Below are positions 5,305 through 7,515 of a stretch of 7,515 nt of DNA, piece by piece. The position numbers were made by a program, and so were the translations under genes. The notes below the pieces were generated by a model. That model was not told the origin of the DNA. It was given only the letters and a program-made list of their open reading frames with translations, and did no database searches. The stretch is from CAZUHK01 sp964620345 (lineage in GTDB: Bacteria > Planctomycetota > Phycisphaerae > Phycisphaerales > Zrk34): positions 1-7,515 of the forward strand of contig CAZUHK010000154.1 in assembly GCA_964620345.1 (NCBI GenBank), read 5' to 3'. The first letter of the stretch is position 1. Each line of letters opens with the position of its first letter.

Positions 5305-7515
5305 TCAATACCGATCGATCGAATCACACGCGCCGTCATCATCGTGCATGGTGGGGCGGCGGAGGCGGTGGGTGACGGTGGCTTCGCCGGCGGTGAGGGT
5401 GACGTCGGCGGCGTGGCCGTTGGCCAGGAGTTTGGCGGGGCCGAGGATGTGGCAGCAGTTGGGCAGTTGGAGGATGCCGCAGACCTGGTCGGCGAGTTGG
5501 GCGGTGCCGGCCACGCGGTAGCGGGTGCGCAGGGCGACGACCTTGCGGCCCTCGTGGACCTCGAGGAAGACCTGGGCCTTGCCCGGCACGCGGTCGAGCA
5601 TCTGGCGAAGTGATTCGAGCTCGCCGTTGTAGGTGCGCGGCTTGCCCGTGGCCGGGTCGCGCTCGGGCACGACGATGCGCACCTGCTGGGCCAGTTGCTG
5701 CGGCCCCTGCTCGACGGGGATGACCTCCTGCACGCGCAGCGACGGGTCGTCGTTTCGCCGGTCGAGCGTGGCGCGGACGAACACGACGCGATCGACTTCG
5801 ATCAGGTCGGCGTACTGGGCGAAGGTGTCGGCGAAGACCACGCCCTCGATCGAGCCGGTGCGGTCCTCGATCGTGATGAACGCCATCTTCTGCCCGGCCG
5901 ATCGGCCGTTCTGCGTGACGCGCGGGCGGACCTGGCTGAAGATCCCGCCGACCACCACCTCCACCTCGGCCCGCAGCGAGCGGAGCTGATTGACCGTGAT
6001 GTTCGCGAAGCGATCGATCGGGTCGCGGTGATCGTCCAGCGGATGGGCCGAGACGTAGAAGCCCAGCACGGCCTTTTCCTCGGCGAGCTGATCGCGCCGG
6101 GGCCAGGGGGCGACGGCCGGGAGGGCAGGGTCGTCGGCGCTGTCCGACCCTGAACCTGAACCCGAGGCGGCGCTGCGCTCTGCCTCGGTTTGGGCCCCGG
6201 CCTGGGTGCCGAAGAGGAAGTCGTCGCTGGTGCGAAGCTCGGCTTCCTGCGCGCCGCGGGCGACGGCCATGTCCACCGTGGCGACCATCGCGGCCCGCCG
6301 GTCGGTGCCGTGCAGCGCATCGAACGCCCCGCACTTGATCAGCGCGACGATGCACGCCTTGTTCACCGCGCTGGACGGCACGCGCTCGCAGAAATCGAAC
6401 AGCGAACGGAACGGCCCGGCCTTGTCGCGGGCCTCGATGATCGCATCCACCGCCTTGTGCCCCACGCCCTTGACCGCGCCAAGCCCAAAGCGGATGTGAC
6501 CGTGGTTCGCATCGTGCGGCTCGCCGTCGTCGAACACCACGCTGAAATCGCGGTAGGACTGATTGATGTCCGGCGGGCGCACGTCGATGCCGGTGTGACC
6601 ATCGGGGAACGTCACACGCCGGCAATGCTCGATGTATTCCACGACCTTGTCGGTGCTGACCGATTCGTACGTCAGCAACGCCGCCATGTATTGCACGGGG
6701 AAGTAGGTTTTGAGGTAGGCCGTCTGGTAGGCGACGATCGCGTAGCCGGTGGAGTGGCTCTTGTTGAACCCGTAGCCGGCGAACTTGAGGATCAGCTCGA
6801 ACAGTTCGTCGGCCTTGGCGCGATCCAGGCCCTTGGCGACGGCGCCCTCGATGAACTTGGGCCGCTGTTCGTTGATGACATCGTGCTTTTTCTTGCTGAT
6901 CGCTTTGATCAGCGCGTACGCGGCCCGCAGGGGGATGTCGCCCAGCTCGTGGCAGATCTGCATGACCTGCTCCTGGTAGACCATCACGCCGTGCGTCTCG
7001 GCGGTGAGCTGATCGACGATCGGGTGGACGCTGGGCGCGGGCGCCCGGCCGTGCTTGCGATCGTTGTATTCAGGGATCAGGTCCATCGGCCCGGGGCGGA
7101 ACAGGGCGTTGGCGGCGATGAGGTCTTCGAACCGGTCGGGCCGCATCCCCATCAGCACGTTGCGCATCCCGCCGGACTCAAACTGGAACACCCCCGCCGT
7201 CTCACCCCGGCGGAACAGGTCCAGCACGTTCTGATCGACGAAGGTCAGGCGTTCGAGGTCGAGCGGGTCCTGCTCGCTTTTCGCTTTTCGCTTTTCGATT
7301 TTCGATTGGAACTCGCGCGGCGAGTCGGGGGCGGGGCCTTGGCCGCACGCGCCGTGGATGGTCTTGAGCTGGGTGTCTCGATCGAGCGTGGCCTGGATGA
7401 GCTGCCTGGCGCGGTTGAGGATGCTCAAGGTGCGCAGGCCCAGGAAGTCCATCTTGAGCAGGCCGACCTTCTCGCACGTCGGGCCGTCCCACTGCGTGAC
7501 CGTCTGCTCGGTGCC
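5305..7515 (-). CDS. dnaE: DNA polymerase III alpha subunit DnaE, C-terminal part (5' end beyond window)
   Basis: The replicative polymerase subunit. The frame is open from the right edge (7515) to TGA at 5305-5307, giving 736 residues. The N-terminal PHP domain and the first two palm aspartates lie outside the window. Visible in order: TQWDGPTCEKVGLLKMDFLGLRTL, whose Asp (7447-7449) corresponds to the third catalytic palm aspartate; the AGVFQFESGGMR and ALFRPGPMD motifs; VMVYQEQVMQI; GYGFNKSHSTGYA of the fingers (about 6739-6777); a helix-hairpin-helix with LGAVKGVGHKA (about 6427-6483); LGFYVSAHPL; an OB fold (about 5713-5967); and a C-terminal domain of about 125 residues, which favours DnaE1 over the shorter error-prone DnaE2. 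Oddities are an insert of roughly 30 residues near 7264-7347, a Gly-Ser-rich linker near 6130-6198, and a weak clamp-binding motif. The visible ATG at 7452 is internal, not the start. No functional link to the downstream hydrolase genes is apparent. Confidence 0.97.
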   Translation of the reverse strand, partial: GTEQTVTQWDGPTCEKVGLLKMDFLGLRTLSILNRARQLIQATLDRDTQLKTIHGACGQGPAPDSPREFQSKIEKRKAKSEQDPLDLERLTFVDQNVLDLFRRGETAGVFQFESGGMRNVLMGMRPDRFEDLIAANALFRPGPMDLIPEYNDRKHGRAPAPSVHPIVDQLTAETHGVMVYQEQVMQICHELGDIPLRAAYALIKAISKKKHDVINEQRPKFIEGAVAKGLDRAKADELFELILKFAGYGFNKSHSTGYAIVAYQTAYLKTYFPVQYMAALLTYESVSTDKVVEYIEHCRRVTFPDGHTGIDVRPPDINQSYRDFSVVFDDGEPHDANHGHIRFGLGAVKGVGHKAVDAIIEARDKAGPFRSLFDFCERVPSSAVNKACIVALIKCGAFDALHGTDRRAAMVATVDMAVARGAQEAELRTSDDFLFGTQAGAQTEAERSAASGSGSGSDSADDPALPAVAPWPRRDQLAEEKAVLGFYVSAHPLDDHRDPIDRFANITVNQLRSLRAEVEVVVGGIFSQVRPRVTQNGRSAGQKMAFITIEDRTGSIEGVVFADTFAQYADLIEVDRVVFVRATLDRRNDDPSLRVQEVIPVEQGPQQLAQQVRIVVPERDPATGKPRTYNGELESLRQMLDRVPGKAQVFLEVHEGRKVVALRTRYRVAGTAQLADQVCGILQLPNCCHILGPAKLLANGHAADVTLTAGEATVTHRLRRPTMHDDDGACDSIDRY
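7275..7309 (-). repeat. Heptanucleotide tandem repeat inside dnaE
   Basis: Plus-strand units CGCTTTT, CGCTTTT, CGCTTTT, CGATTTT and a degenerate CGATTGG follow head to tail. On the coding strand this is an A-rich AAAAGCG/AAAATCG repeat, much poorer in GC than the surrounding gene. It encodes the charged stretch SKIEKRKAKSE within a DnaE insert. Because the unit is 7 bases, a change of one or two copies would shift the frame; three copies would keep it. Confidence 0.85.

Noticed and set aside
5042..5342. Small minus-strand open frames of 79-96 codons in and near the dnaE-hydrolase gap
   Set aside because: They start inside dnaE or from TTG, have no ribosome binding site, and their translations are low-complexity Gly/Pro/Arg-rich products of the G-rich tracts.
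7275..7309. CRISPR or larger repeat array
   Set aside because: Units are only 7 bases with no spacers, and the repeat stays inside the dnaE reading frame.

Overview
The window is GC-rich bacterial DNA with three genes, all on the minus strand, so transcription runs from high to low coordinates. Two genes are cut by the window edges and only the middle one is complete. The large secreted protein with a CBM9-like domain plus a DUF6067/GH123-type region, the GC-rich codon use and the short A-rich heptamer repeat inside dnaE together suggest a planctomycete, perhaps Phycisphaerae-like. This is an inference from gene style; the window holds no rRNA or other taxonomic marker.

Right part (5305-7515): the C-terminal 736 residues of the replicative DNA polymerase III alpha subunit (DnaE). 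They run from just before the third palm aspartate, through thumb and fingers, the helix-hairpin-helix, the OB fold and the C-terminal domain. A perfect 8-bp GC hairpin starts one base after the stop codon. The polymerase carries an in-frame insert built on a 7-base tandem repeat, and a weak match to the internal clamp-binding motif.

Middle (4913-5304): a 392-bp intergenic region with no convincing gene. It holds the dnaE hairpin, two G-quadruplex motifs of identical loop pattern on the transcribed-sense strand, an A8 tract, a near-identical 10-base direct repeat, and two GGCC-centred hairpins ahead of a good ribosome binding site.

Left part (1-4912): a 1230-residue exported protein with an N-terminal CBM9-like carbohydrate-binding domain, beta-sandwich regions, a DUF6067/GH123-N-like domain, and a C-terminal region with an Asp-Glu pair that fits a GH123-like glycoside hydrolase. 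It is followed after 56 bp by a second exported protein, cut by the left edge, whose visible part is clearly paralogous to the middle domain of the first. The two probably form an operon for handling a polysaccharide outside the cytoplasm; the substrate cannot be read from the sequence. dnaE seems to be an unrelated upstream neighbour.

I do not see a clearly new biological system. The best leads are the tandem paralogy between a multidomain enzyme and its smaller neighbour, the repeat-derived insert in the replicative polymerase, and the paired G-quadruplex motifs.
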